A DNA stretch of 47,898 bases from Deltaproteobacteria bacterium Ga0077550 (lineage in GTDB: Bacteria > Myxococcota_A > Polyangia > Nannocystales > Nannocystaceae). The stretch spans positions 1 through 47,898 of the forward strand of contig LNFB01000218.1 of the NCBI GenBank assembly GCA_001464385.1, read 5' to 3'. Shown one piece after another: positions 36,574 through 44,271 of the stretch. The translations under genes and the position numbers were made by a program. Position 1 is the first letter of the stretch, and each line of letters opens with the position of its first letter. The notes under the pieces are model-generated. The model was not told the origin of the DNA. It made no database searches and was given only the letters and a program-made list of their open reading frames with translations.

Positions 36574-36611
36574 GCGGGCGGGCCGAGTGTCGCAAGCCCC
36601 GATCCGAGCCC

Positions 36612-38747
36612 ATGAACCTGCGACGATTCTCCCTGCTGTGCGCCGTCCTCGCGGCCTGCTCCGATGATTCCAGCCCGGCCGACGACACCGACGGCACCGG
36701 GGGGAGCGCCACGACGCCCGGCAGCGCGAGCGGATCCGCGAGCGAGAGCGCGACCACACCCGGCACCGCGACCGAGGGCGACTCGACCGCGGACACCGGC
36801 GCGACCGATCCGGACACCGGCACCGACGACACCGGCCCGGTGATCCCGACCGATCACCCGCGCATCTACCTCAACCCCGACAACGTCGCGCGACTCACCG
36901 CGGCGCTCGACGACGGGCAGCCCGCCGCGGTGCGCATGCGCGAGATGGTCGACGGCCAGCTCGGCGGCGCCGACTACTACGAGTTCCAGGCCGCCGACGC
37001 GGCGCTCATCGGCGCGCTCACGGGGGACGCGAGCTACTGCGCCTACGCGATCGCCCAGACCGACGCGTGGGTGACCGGCGAAGAGGCCCGCGTCGCGAAC
37101 GGCGAGAACGCCGAGGTCGCCGGCGACAGCTATCTCTACGTCGGCGATCACATCGGCGATCTCTCGCTCGTGCTCGACTGGTGCTACGACGACGTCACCG
37201 CCGATCAGCGCATGCGGTGGATCGCCTACGCCGATCAGGCGGTGTGGAACGTGTGGCACCCCGAGGAGGCGACCTGGGGCGGCACCGTGTTCCCGTGGTC
37301 GGGCTGGTCGATCGACAACCCGTCGAACAACTACTACTACTCGTTCCTGCGCGCGACGCTGCTGCTGGGGCTGGCGAGCCTGGGCGACAGCGAGTCGGCG
37401 CAGACGTGGATCGACACGTTCCGCACCACCAAGATCGAGGAGCAGCTCGTGCCGCGGTTCACCGCGGATCTGGTCGGCGGGGGCTCGCGCGAGGGCACCG
37501 GCTACGGCGTGGCGATGTGGCACCTGTTCCAGCTGTACGACCTCTGGGAGGCGAGCACGGGCGAGCGCATCTGGGACCTCAGCCCGCACACGCGCGACTC
37601 GCTGGTGAACTTCATGCACATCACGGTGCCGACGCTCGATCGCATCGCGCCGATCGGCGATCACGCGCGCGACTCGACCGCCGCGCTGTTCGACTACCAC
37701 CGCGCGTACCTGCTGGTGCTGCAGCACCTCGTCGGGCCCGATGATGCGCTCGCGCCGGTGGTGCAGCAGTACCTCGCCGAGTGCTCGGTGCCCGAGATGA
37801 CGCAGTTCTTCATGCGCTCGGTCGACTTCATGTACACCGACCCGTCGATCCCGACGGCGCCGCTGTCGACGCTGCACGACACCTGGTACGCGCCGGGCAC
37901 CGGCAGCGTCTTCTTCCGCACCGCGTGGCAGCAGGACGCGACGTGGGGCGGCTTCATCGCGGGGCCGTACACCGAGAGCCACGCGCACCACGATCAGGGA
38001 TCGCTGCTGGTGTACCGCGGCGAGTGGCTCGGCTACGACGCGAACGTCGACTCGCACTCGGGGATCGTGCAGGGCGAGGGCGTGCACAACCTGGTGCGCA
38101 TCGACGACGGCGGCGCGCCGGTGCCGATGCTCTCCGAGCAGCAGCCGGCCGAGCTCGTCGCGCTGCACGACACGCCGGAGGTCCTGTACCTCGCCGGCGA
38201 CATCACACCGATCTACCAAGGTGCGGCGGCGGTCGCTCGCAGCGAACGCGAGGTCGTGCTGCTCGAGGACGAAGGCACGTTCGTGGTCTTCGACCGCGTC
38301 GACACGACGGGGGGCGCCCGCGCGATCTGGCAGCTCAACGCGCCGCGGGCCCCGAGCGCCCAGGGCGACGGCTGGCGCGTCGACGGCGACGTCGACGGCC
38401 TCGACATCCTCCCGGTGTGGCCGGCCAACGTCGACGCGAGCGTGCTCGACTGGGCCGCGACCGACGGCGACATGCTCGGGGGGTACCGTCTCGATCTCGC
38501 GGCCGACCCCGGCGAGGCGCGGTTCCTCGTCGTGCTCGCGCCGCCCGGTGCGGTCGACGTGACCGCGGTCGGTGCGGGCGACGAGCTCGGCGTCGACCTG
38601 GACTTCGCCAGCGGCGCGACCGCGAGCGTGCGGTTCACCCGGGACGACTTCGGCGGCTCGCTGGTGTACGCGGCGCCCGGCGGCGCGTCGCTGCATGACG
38701 GTGCGCTCGGGCCGGGGATCGACGCGCTCCCGCTGTTCGCGGAGTGA
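36612..38747 (+). CDS. Heparinase II/III-like polysaccharide lyase lipoprotein
   Basis: 711 residues from the ATG at 36612. Lipobox VLAAC (Cys16) and a Ser/Thr/Gly linker of about 65 residues. HPRIYLNPDNVARL opens a helical (alpha/alpha) toroid domain with NNYYYSF and SREGTGYG, where heparinase-type lyases carry their Asn and Tyr. The second half is a beta-sandwich with SHAHHDQGSLLVYRGEWLGYDAN, the His-containing signature of the heparinase II/III family. It should cleave uronic-acid polysaccharides by beta-elimination at the cell surface; the substrate cannot be told. Confidence 0.88.
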   Translation: MNLRRFSLLCAVLAACSDDSSPADDTDGTGGSATTPGSASGSASESATTPGTATEGDSTADTGATDPDTGTDDTGPVIPTDHPRIYLNPDNVARLTAALDDGQPAAVRMREMVDGQLGGADYYEFQAADAALIGALTGDASYCAYAIAQTDAWVTGEEARVANGENAEVAGDSYLYVGDHIGDLSLVLDWCYDDVTADQRMRWIAYADQAVWNVWHPEEATWGGTVFPWSGWSIDNPSNNYYYSFLRATLLLGLASLGDSESAQTWIDTFRTTKIEEQLVPRFTADLVGGGSREGTGYGVAMWHLFQLYDLWEASTGERIWDLSPHTRDSLVNFMHITVPTLDRIAPIGDHARDSTAALFDYHRAYLLVLQHLVGPDDALAPVVQQYLAECSVPEMTQFFMRSVDFMYTDPSIPTAPLSTLHDTWYAPGTGSVFFRTAWQQDATWGGFIAGPYTESHAHHDQGSLLVYRGEWLGYDANVDSHSGIVQGEGVHNLVRIDDGGAPVPMLSEQQPAELVALHDTPEVLYLAGDITPIYQGAAAVARSEREVVLLEDEGTFVVFDRVDTTGGARAIWQLNAPRAPSAQGDGWRVDGDVDGLDILPVWPANVDASVLDWAATDGDMLGGYRLDLAADPGEARFLVVLAPPGAVDVTAVGAGDELGVDLDFASGATASVRFTRDDFGGSLVYAAPGGASLHDGALGPGIDALPLFAE

Positions 38748-38762
38748 GGTCGGCGCACCCGT

Positions 38763-39812
38763 TCAGCCGCACGCCGGCGCCTCGGTCGCGCACTCGCAGC
38801 CCGGGATCTCCGGCGCGTCGACGCACGCGGTCCACGGCGCGGGCGTGACGTCGCCGAAGCTCGGCAGCGCGACGACCTGATCGTACTGATCCCAGGTGTC
38901 GCCGGCTTGGTGCGTGTACCAGGCCAGCGGGGCGTCGGCGGGAGGCGCCACCGCGAAGCAGAACACCTCGTCGGGTCCGCACTGGCAGTCGAGGATCTGC
39001 TGGTGGCCGCCCACGGGGACGCAGCCCGCGAAGGCGCACGCGTCTTGGCCGGTGAGCTCGTGGCAGGCGGTGTCCTGCGCGCCGTCCTTCAGCGCGGCGA
39101 ACGTCGCGGCGGCGCCGGCCCCGATCCACTCGTTCCACAGGACGAGGCCGTCGATCGAGCCCTGCGCGGCGCCGTTGCGGAAGGTGGCGCGCGCGGTGAG
39201 CGATTGCAGCTCGCCTTCGCCCGTGAACGACGCCGCCGACAGCGAGCCCTGGGTGTCGTCGGGCTGGAACTCGGTCGCGATCCCGATCGGCTTGGCCATC
39301 GTCCAGCTCTGCGGCTCGTGCAGCAGCGGGGCCACCCACGTCTCGTCGAGGACGCCGTCGGCCGAGGTGAGCCGCCAGGTGACGTCGACCTCGAGGCGAT
39401 CCTCGCAGGCGCAGCCGCCGAGGCTCGGGCACTCGCCGAGCTCCGCGTCGATGCTGCGGATCTCGCCGCCGTCGTACTGCAGCGTCAGCGTGAGGGCGGA
39501 AGGATCCGTCGTGCCGGTGTACGTCAGCGGCGGCTCGTTCAACCACGCGATCTGGCCGGTGAACGTGCCCTCGGCCTCGGCGAGGAGGTCGCTGGCGCGC
39601 AGGCCGGTGACGCCGACCGCGTCGACGTCGGGCAACACGGTCGGCGTGCGCACGCAGCCCGAGCTCGTCTCGCCGCCGGACTCGCTCGAGCCTGCGGTGC
39701 TGCTCTCGCTGGCGAGGTTGGCGTCGGAGTCGACGCCCTTGTCCGCCGTGTCACACGCGAGCAGGCCGAACACCCAGCCCAACCATCGTCGCTGCACCAG
39801 ACGACCATCCAT
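38763..39812 (-). CDS. Cys-rich lipoprotein, last gene of the MNIO operon
   Basis: 349 residues. Lipobox LLAC (Cys20), then a short Ser/Gly linker. The mature part is beta-rich with about 16 cysteines in pairs: CPSLGGCACED, CHELTGQDACAFAGC, CQCGPDEVFC, CVDAPEIPGCEC. Many disulfides or metal sites are possible. Its ATG shares one base with the stop of the small DUF2063-like gene (TGATG), so it is translated with the MNIO genes. It may receive or use the modified peptide, but lipoproteins of this style also occur elsewhere in the window, so the link rests on the operon only. Confidence 0.7.
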   Translation of the reverse strand: MDGRLVQRRWLGWVFGLLACDTADKGVDSDANLASESSTAGSSESGGETSSGCVRTPTVLPDVDAVGVTGLRASDLLAEAEGTFTGQIAWLNEPPLTYTGTTDPSALTLTLQYDGGEIRSIDAELGECPSLGGCACEDRLEVDVTWRLTSADGVLDETWVAPLLHEPQSWTMAKPIGIATEFQPDDTQGSLSAASFTGEGELQSLTARATFRNGAAQGSIDGLVLWNEWIGAGAAATFAALKDGAQDTACHELTGQDACAFAGCVPVGGHQQILDCQCGPDEVFCFAVAPPADAPLAWYTHQAGDTWDQYDQVVALPSFGDVTPAPWTACVDAPEIPGCECATEAPACG

Positions 39813-40039
39813 CAAGGAATCGTACGCTCGCGAGCGTCGCGTGTCGACGCGGCGTGCGGGGACCAGCGGCGCACGAGGTCCTGCGCCACCGCGATCGCCC
39901 GATCGTCGAGCGCCGCGATCCACGGCTCGGCCCACGGCAATGCCGCCCGCAGGTGCGCCCGCACGACGGCGACGTCGCCGCCGCCGAGCAGCGCCTCGAC
40001 GAGCGCCGCCTGCCACGCGGCGAGCTGGGCCTCATCCAT
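39812..40039 (-). CDS. Small DUF2063-like MNIO partner (HvfC/BufC-like N-terminus)
   Basis: 75 residues. LAAWQAALVEALLGGGDVAVVRAHLRAALPW resembles the first helices of DUF2063 proteins, which act with DUF692 enzymes to bind the precursor peptide. Full DUF2063 proteins are about 250 residues, so this is a minimal form or a separate small partner. It overlaps the DUF692 end by 8 nt and the next gene by 1 nt. The assignment rests on weak similarity and on position. Confidence 0.55.
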   Translation of the reverse strand: MDEAQLAAWQAALVEALLGGGDVAVVRAHLRAALPWAEPWIAALDDRAIAVAQDLVRRWSPHAASTRDARERTIP

Positions 40040-40934
40040 GATCGGGCTCCGCCGTCGGCCCCGTCGTCGGCTCCGCCGCGTGGACACACGCCCGCACCGC
40101 GTGGAAATCCTCGCGCAAGCGCTCGGCCTCGCCGGGCTCGGACAACCCCTCGCCGATGCGCTCGAGCACCACGACCTCGAGCGCAGGACACCGTGGCAGA
40201 CACCTCGACAGCAGCGCGAGGACCTCGTCGGGCACGCCGTGGTCGTGGGTGTCGCGGCGGAAGCGGTCCGCGACCGGGCCGTGCGTCCACCAGCTCCCGC
40301 CCGAGACGTGGATGCAGCGCGCGCGGTGCAGCGGATACGTCGCGAGCACCGCGTCCGCGTCGAGGTCGTAGTTCACGAGCTGGCACCACAGGTTGTGCAG
40401 GTCGAGCACGAGATAGCCGTCGACGGCGTCGAGCACGTCGGCGATCATCGGGCCCTGCTGCCACGGCTCGTCGGGCGCGAGCGCGAGCGCGAGGTTCTCG
40501 ATCCCGACCGGCACGCCGGTCGCCGCGGCGATGCGCGCGAGGTTGTTCGTCAGCACCGCGCGCGCGCGCGGGCCGTCGGGCATCGGCAGCGGCGCGCCGG
40601 CGATGCGATCGCCCGCGAGCATGAAGCCGAGGTGCTCCGAGATCCCGCACAGCGGTCGTCGCCCGATCTCGTCGGCGAGCCGCTCGAGCCACGGGCCATG
40701 GCGCGCCTCGCCGTCGACGCTGCCCGCCGAGTAGGTCACGCCGTGGCCCCACAGCCGGCCCGCCGCCGCGTAGTGATCGAGCAGCACCGGGATCCACCCG
40801 GGCACCTCGCGCGCGCCCCAGCCCTGATCGAAGCTCCACTCGATCGCATCGACGAGCCCCTGCTCGAACAGCGGGATGATCGCGGCGCGGTACGCCTCGT
40901 CGAGCATCAGCGACAGGCCGACGTGCGCGGTCAT
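40032..40934 (-). CDS. DUF692/MNIO multinuclear iron peptide-modifying oxidase
   Basis: 300 residues, single TIM-barrel. All the DUF692 landmarks are there: SEHLGF (His101), IENLAL (Glu146), LVLDLHNLWCQ (Asp178, His180, Asn181), IHVSGG (His209), DTHDHGVPDEV (Asp228, His230, His232) and VLERIGEG (Glu258), the likely iron ligands. Known members such as MbnB, TglH and BufB use two or three irons and oxygen to rebuild cysteine or other residues in ribosomal peptides. The gene directly upstream encodes a 99-residue peptide ending in ECGPCGMG, the obvious substrate. The spacing to that gene is 51 nt. Confidence 0.92.
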   Translation of the reverse strand: MTAHVGLSLMLDEAYRAAIIPLFEQGLVDAIEWSFDQGWGAREVPGWIPVLLDHYAAAGRLWGHGVTYSAGSVDGEARHGPWLERLADEIGRRPLCGISEHLGFMLAGDRIAGAPLPMPDGPRARAVLTNNLARIAAATGVPVGIENLALALAPDEPWQQGPMIADVLDAVDGYLVLDLHNLWCQLVNYDLDADAVLATYPLHRARCIHVSGGSWWTHGPVADRFRRDTHDHGVPDEVLALLSRCLPRCPALEVVVLERIGEGLSEPGEAERLREDFHAVRACVHAAEPTTGPTAEPDHG

Positions 40935-40985
40935 GGGGGGGACGCCATCACGGTGCGTCAGCGTGCCCGGTTCGAGCGCCCGAGG

Positions 40986-41285
40986 TCAGCCCATCCCGCA
41001 CGGCCCGCACTCCCACGTCTTCGGCGGCGGCGGAGCGGGCTCGACGGGTGGAGCGACCGGGCGCACGACCGGGGCCGGTGTCGCGACCGGCCGTGCGATC
41101 GGGCGCACCACGGGGATCGGCGCGGGCGGATTGGCCCGGGCGCCCATGCCTGCGAACGGTGCCTGCGCCTGCGGTCGATCGCCCTGGGCGGTCGCGCAGC
41201 CCGCCGCGGGCGCGACCGTCGTGATCAACGCGGCGGCGCCGAGGCCGGCCCGCAGGTGCTCCATCATCGCTCGGGGCAGGTGCAT
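40986..41285 (-). CDS. Candidate RiPP precursor: lipid-anchored, Pro-rich, C-terminal CGPCGMG
   Basis: 99 residues from the ATG at 41285 (alternative ATGs at 41267 and 41264). The N-terminus is a signal peptide ending PAAGC, giving a possible lipid Cys30. Residues 48-88 are a rigid Pro/Val/Arg stalk (VVRPIARPVATPAPVVRP and similar). The chain ends in KTWECGPCGMG, with Cys93 and Cys96 the only cysteines after the lipobox. The gene lies directly upstream of the DUF692 enzyme, where MNIO precursors usually are. I infer that the enzyme oxidises Cys93 and/or Cys96 and that the product is shown on a stalk at the outer membrane. Resemblance to known precursors (bufferins, methanobactin) is in setting, not sequence. 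Confidence 0.65.
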   Translation of the reverse strand: MHLPRAMMEHLRAGLGAAALITTVAPAAGCATAQGDRPQAQAPFAGMGARANPPAPIPVVRPIARPVATPAPVVRPVAPPVEPAPPPPKTWECGPCGMG

Positions 41286-41325
41286 GACCCCGGAACGCCG
41301 CCCGAGCAGGGCGACTTTCACCGCG

Positions 41326-41781
41326 TCACTCGACGCGCAGCCGCAGCACGAGGCGATCGCCGCCGTCGTCGGCGTCGACGCGCAGCGGCAACTCCCAGAT
41401 CCCGGGCGCGTCGAGCACGACCGGCTCGAGCCGCCACCGCGTCGCATCGACGGCGATGACCTCGGGGAGCTGCTCGGCCTCCAGCGTGCCGTCCTCGAGC
41501 GCGGGCGCCTCGACGTCCACGCCCGTCGGCGCGCCGTCGTTGCGCGACGCCACGATCACATCGAGGGCGAAGGGCTCGACCGTCGGCGGCCACGCGTCCG
41601 CGTCGGCGTCGAGCGTCACCTCGAACAGCCCGTCCTCGGTCGGGTAGGCGACGCCGAGCCGCATCGTGACGGGCTCGGGGCTGTTGGGATCGGTCCAGAC
41701 GCAGCCCTCGTCGCAGGCCGTCATGAACAGCCCGCCGGTGAGGACCAGGCGTCGTGCGAGGGTCCGTGCGGGGATCATGAC
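41326..41781 (-). CDS. Small lipoprotein, FixH/YtkA-like fold
   Basis: 151 residues from the ATG at 41781; a TTG at 41814 would add eleven. Signal peptide with lipobox MTAC (Cys22), then a nearby Cys26 in DEGC. The rest is one immunoglobulin-like beta-sandwich: FEVTLDADADAWPP, DVIVASRND, GVDVEAPALEDGTLEAEQLPEVIAV, GIWELPLRVDADDGGDRLVLRLRV. The order recalls FixH/YtkA-type domains, which are linked to copper and cytochrome biogenesis, but the usual HGH-type metal residues are not seen. It is first in the MNIO operon and faces the di-heme gene across the Fur-like box. Confidence 0.65.
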   Translation of the reverse strand, partial: VMIPARTLARRLVLTGGLFMTACDEGCVWTDPNSPEPVTMRLGVAYPTEDGLFEVTLDADADAWPPTVEPFALDVIVASRNDGAPTGVDVEAPALEDGTLEAEQLPEVIAVDATRWRLEPVVLDAPGIWELPLRVDADDGGDRLVLRLRVE

Positions 41782-41853
41782 GACTACCGTGGGTCGCGGC
41801 CGCGGGGTCACCAAGCGCAGTCACTGCGGGGACCGAGCGCCGCCCCCTGAACG

Positions 41854-41883
41854 CCCTGCCGGCCCGAGAACCGCACGGCAGGG
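41854..41883. promoter_or_regulatory. Inverted repeat CCCTGCCG-N14-CGGCAGGG upstream of the MNIO operon
   Basis: Perfect 8-bp arms (41854-41861 and 41876-41883) about 75 nt before the ATG at 41781. It could be an operator or, if transcribed leftward, a 5' hairpin in the leader. Confidence 0.35.
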
Positions 41884-41932
41884 GGCCATGACGGCCGGTC
41901 TGTGCGGCGTTCGAGGTCCGGGGACCGGAAGC

Positions 41933-41961
41933 TTGATTTTGATAATAATGTTCATTATCAA
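41933..41961 (+). promoter_or_regulatory. Candidate promoter TTGATT-N17-TATCAA overlapping the Fur box
   Basis: TTGATT (41933-41938) and TATCAA (41956-41961) are 17 nt apart, and the ATG at 41970 follows after 8 nt. The palindrome fills the space between the two hexamers, so a bound repressor would block polymerase. Confidence 0.4.
41939..41961. promoter_or_regulatory. Fur box-like 23-nt palindrome
   Basis: TTGATAAT-N7-ATTATCAA. The inner 19 nt (41941-41959) agree with the Fur consensus GATAATGATAATCATTATC at 16 of 19 positions. It is the most A/T-rich spot of the window and stands between two divergent operons that include imelysin-like, di-heme and iron-oxidase genes, all plausible Fur targets. 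No Fur gene is in the window. Confidence 0.75.
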
Positions 41962-41969
41962 TGACCCCG

Positions 41970-43166
41970 ATGTCGCCCCTGCCCCGCGTCGCCGCGGTCC
42001 TGCTCGTCGTCGGGTGTGCCGCCGACGAACCCTCGACGACGATGCTCGTCGGCCTCGATCCCACCGACGCGCCGATCGCCGAGCTCGATCCGAAGTGGCG
42101 GGCGCGCTTCACCGCGGGCGATGCGGTCTTCGAGCGGGTGTACCGCGAGAGTCAGGGACTCGGTCCGCTCTACGTCCGCACCGCGTGCGCGGCGTGCCAC
42201 GCCGACGACGCGAAGGGCCCCGGCTTCGTGACCAAGATGGCCGCGACGCCCGACGCCGCGGCGCTGCTGCAGTGGGGCGACACGGCGCGGCCGTACACCG
42301 CCGCGGGCGCGAGCACGCCGATCGCACCGCCCGACGATCCGCGCGTCACCGTCTCGCGGCGCATGGGCCCCGCGGTGTTCGGCCGCGGCTACCTCGAGGC
42401 CATCGACGACGCCGAGATCCTCCGCGTCGAGCGTGAGCAGGCCGAGCTCGTCGGTCCGATCCGCGGCGTCGCCAACCGCGTCGCGTGGCACGCCGAGATC
42501 GCCTCGGACGGCCGCTTCCACGACTACGCGGCCGGCGACACCGGGCTCATCGGTCGCTTCGGGCTCAAGGCCGGCGTCGCCACGCTCGACGACTTCGCGG
42601 CCGCGGCGTTCTTGGGCGACATGTCGATCACCTCGCCGCTGCGCCCGAACGAGCTGCCCAACCCCGATGGCGTCACGGACGACATGCACGCCGGCGTCGA
42701 CATCGTCGCCGACGACGTGAACCTCGCGGCGGACTACGTGCGCCTGCTCGAGCTGCCGCTGCGGCCCGACGTCGACGATGGGGACGACGGCGCCGCGCTG
42801 TTCGAGGAGATCGGCTGCGCGACGTGCCACGTGCCCACGCTGCACACCCGCGCCGACTGGCCGATCGCGGCGCTCGCCGACATCGACGCGCCGATCTACT
42901 CCGACCTGCTGCTGCACGACATGGGCGCCCAGCTGGCCGACGGCGTCACCGACGGCCTGGCCGGTCCGCAGCAGTGGCGCACCGCGCCGCTCATCGGTCT
43001 GCGTCACCTGCGGGCGTACCTGCACGACGGCCGCGCCGAGACGATCGAGGACGCGATCCTCGCCCACGGCACCACCGATTCGGAGGCCGCGGAGGTCACC
43101 CGCGCCTTCCTCGAGCTCGACGACGACGACCGCGACGCGTTGCTCGCGTTCGTCGAGGCGCTCTAG
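41970..43166 (+). CDS. DUF1111 di-heme oxidoreductase lipoprotein
   Basis: 398 residues from the ATG at 41970; the ATG at 41961 overlaps the Fur box and is less likely. Lipobox VVGC (Cys16). Two heme c sites: CAACH (73-77) in GLGPLYVRTACAACH, and CATCH (283-287), the layout of DUF1111 thiol-oxidoreductase-like cytochromes related to MauG-type peroxidases. These proteins lie with imelysin and iron-regulated lipoproteins in Fur-controlled operons of proteobacteria. The next gene starts 32 nt downstream. A redox role at the envelope in metal uptake is likely; the reaction is unproven. Confidence 0.92.
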   Translation: MSPLPRVAAVLLVVGCAADEPSTTMLVGLDPTDAPIAELDPKWRARFTAGDAVFERVYRESQGLGPLYVRTACAACHADDAKGPGFVTKMAATPDAAALLQWGDTARPYTAAGASTPIAPPDDPRVTVSRRMGPAVFGRGYLEAIDDAEILRVEREQAELVGPIRGVANRVAWHAEIASDGRFHDYAAGDTGLIGRFGLKAGVATLDDFAAAAFLGDMSITSPLRPNELPNPDGVTDDMHAGVDIVADDVNLAADYVRLLELPLRPDVDDGDDGAALFEEIGCATCHVPTLHTRADWPIAALADIDAPIYSDLLLHDMGAQLADGVTDGLAGPQQWRTAPLIGLRHLRAYLHDGRAETIEDAILAHGTTDSEAAEVTRAFLELDDDDRDALLAFVEAL

Positions 43167-43198
43167 CTCCCCACGCTGCACCACTGCTCGAGACCACC

Positions 43199-44266
43199 AT
43201 GCGAATCCACGCCATCCCGCCGTTCACCACCCTGTCCCTCGTCGTCGTCGTTTCCGCGGTCGTCGGCTGCGCCACTCTCCTCGTCGGCTGCGCCGAGACT
43301 GACGACTCCGCCGACGCCGAGGCCGAGACCGTCGACGCGGTCAAGCGCATCGTCGCGACCGATCTCGAGGCGCTCCACGCCGCCGCCGTCGCATTGCAGG
43401 CCGCCGCGCCGGCGCCCGACGCCGACGGCTGGAACGCCACCGACGACGCCGCGGCCGTCGACGAGATGCGCCGTCACTGGTCCGACGCCCGCAACGCGTA
43501 CGAGCGCATCGAGGGGGCGATCGCGGTGCTGTTCCCCGACCTCGACGCGTCGACGGACGAGCGCTACGACGGCTTCCTCGCCGAGGGGCCCGACGACGAC
43601 CTCTTCGACGACGAGGGCGTCACCGGTGTCCACGGGATCGAGCGGATCCTCTGGGCCGATGCGCACCCGGCCTCGACGATCGCGTTCGAGTCGGCGATTC
43701 CCGGCTACACCGCCGCCGCGTATCCGGCCGACGCGGCCCAGGCCACCGCGTTCCGCGACGCGCTGCTGCAGCGGCTCGTCGACGACATCGCGCTCATGCA
43801 GACCAGCTTCGAGCCGCTGGCGCTCGACGCCGCTGCCGCGTACGGCGGCGTGCTCGGATCGATGTCCGAGCAGATCGAGAAGATCGAGCTCGCGGCGACC
43901 GGCGAGGACGAGTCGCGCTACGCCCAGCACACGCTCGCCGACATGCGCGCGAACCTCGAGGGCGGCCGGCTGATCTTCGCCGCGTTCGAGCCGTGGCTCG
44001 AAGAGGAAAACGGCGACGCGGTGATCGCGGACGTGCACGCGCGCTTCGACGCCGTGCAGGCCGCCTACGACGCGCTGCCGGGCACCGCGCTGCCGGCGAT
44101 CCCCGAGGGCTGGAACCCCGACGCGCCCGACGCCGACGATCTCGCGACGCCCTATGGCACGCTGTGGTCGCTGCTCGTCGACGAGGTCGACCCGGAGCAG
44201 CAAGACCGCATGGTCTCGCGGATGTCCGAGGCGGCCGATCTGCTCGACATCCCCGTCCTCCCGTGA
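43199..44266 (+). CDS. Imelysin/EfeO-like lipoprotein (peptidase M75 family)
   Basis: 355 residues from the ATG at 43199. A long hydrophobic signal carries two possible lipoboxes, VVGC and LVGC. The mature part is helical. HGIE (145-148) in VTGVHGIERILWA is the HxxE motif of imelysins, and RRHWSDARNAYERIEG and PDDDLFDDEG match the EfeO C-terminal domain. EfeO takes part in iron uptake with EfeU and EfeB; neither is here. The cupredoxin part of EfeO is also missing. Periplasmic iron binding is the likely role, in keeping with the upstream Fur box. Its stop overlaps the GTG before the next gene. Confidence 0.9.
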   Translation: MRIHAIPPFTTLSLVVVVSAVVGCATLLVGCAETDDSADAEAETVDAVKRIVATDLEALHAAAVALQAAAPAPDADGWNATDDAAAVDEMRRHWSDARNAYERIEGAIAVLFPDLDASTDERYDGFLAEGPDDDLFDDEGVTGVHGIERILWADAHPASTIAFESAIPGYTAAAYPADAAQATAFRDALLQRLVDDIALMQTSFEPLALDAAAAYGGVLGSMSEQIEKIELAATGEDESRYAQHTLADMRANLEGGRLIFAAFEPWLEEENGDAVIADVHARFDAVQAAYDALPGTALPAIPEGWNPDAPDADDLATPYGTLWSLLVDEVDPEQQDRMVSRMSEAADLLDIPVLP

Positions 44267-44271
44267 ACGCC

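Noticed and set aside
34827..38696. Reading the lipoprotein at 34827-36503 as a 1289-residue protein starting at 38696
   Set aside because: The added part is the complement of the heparinase-like gene; signal peptide and lipobox begin at 36503.
41939..41961. The ATG at 41961 as start of the di-heme gene
   Set aside because: It would overlap the Fur-like palindrome and the -10-like TATCAA; the ATG at 41970 leaves room and keeps the lipobox.
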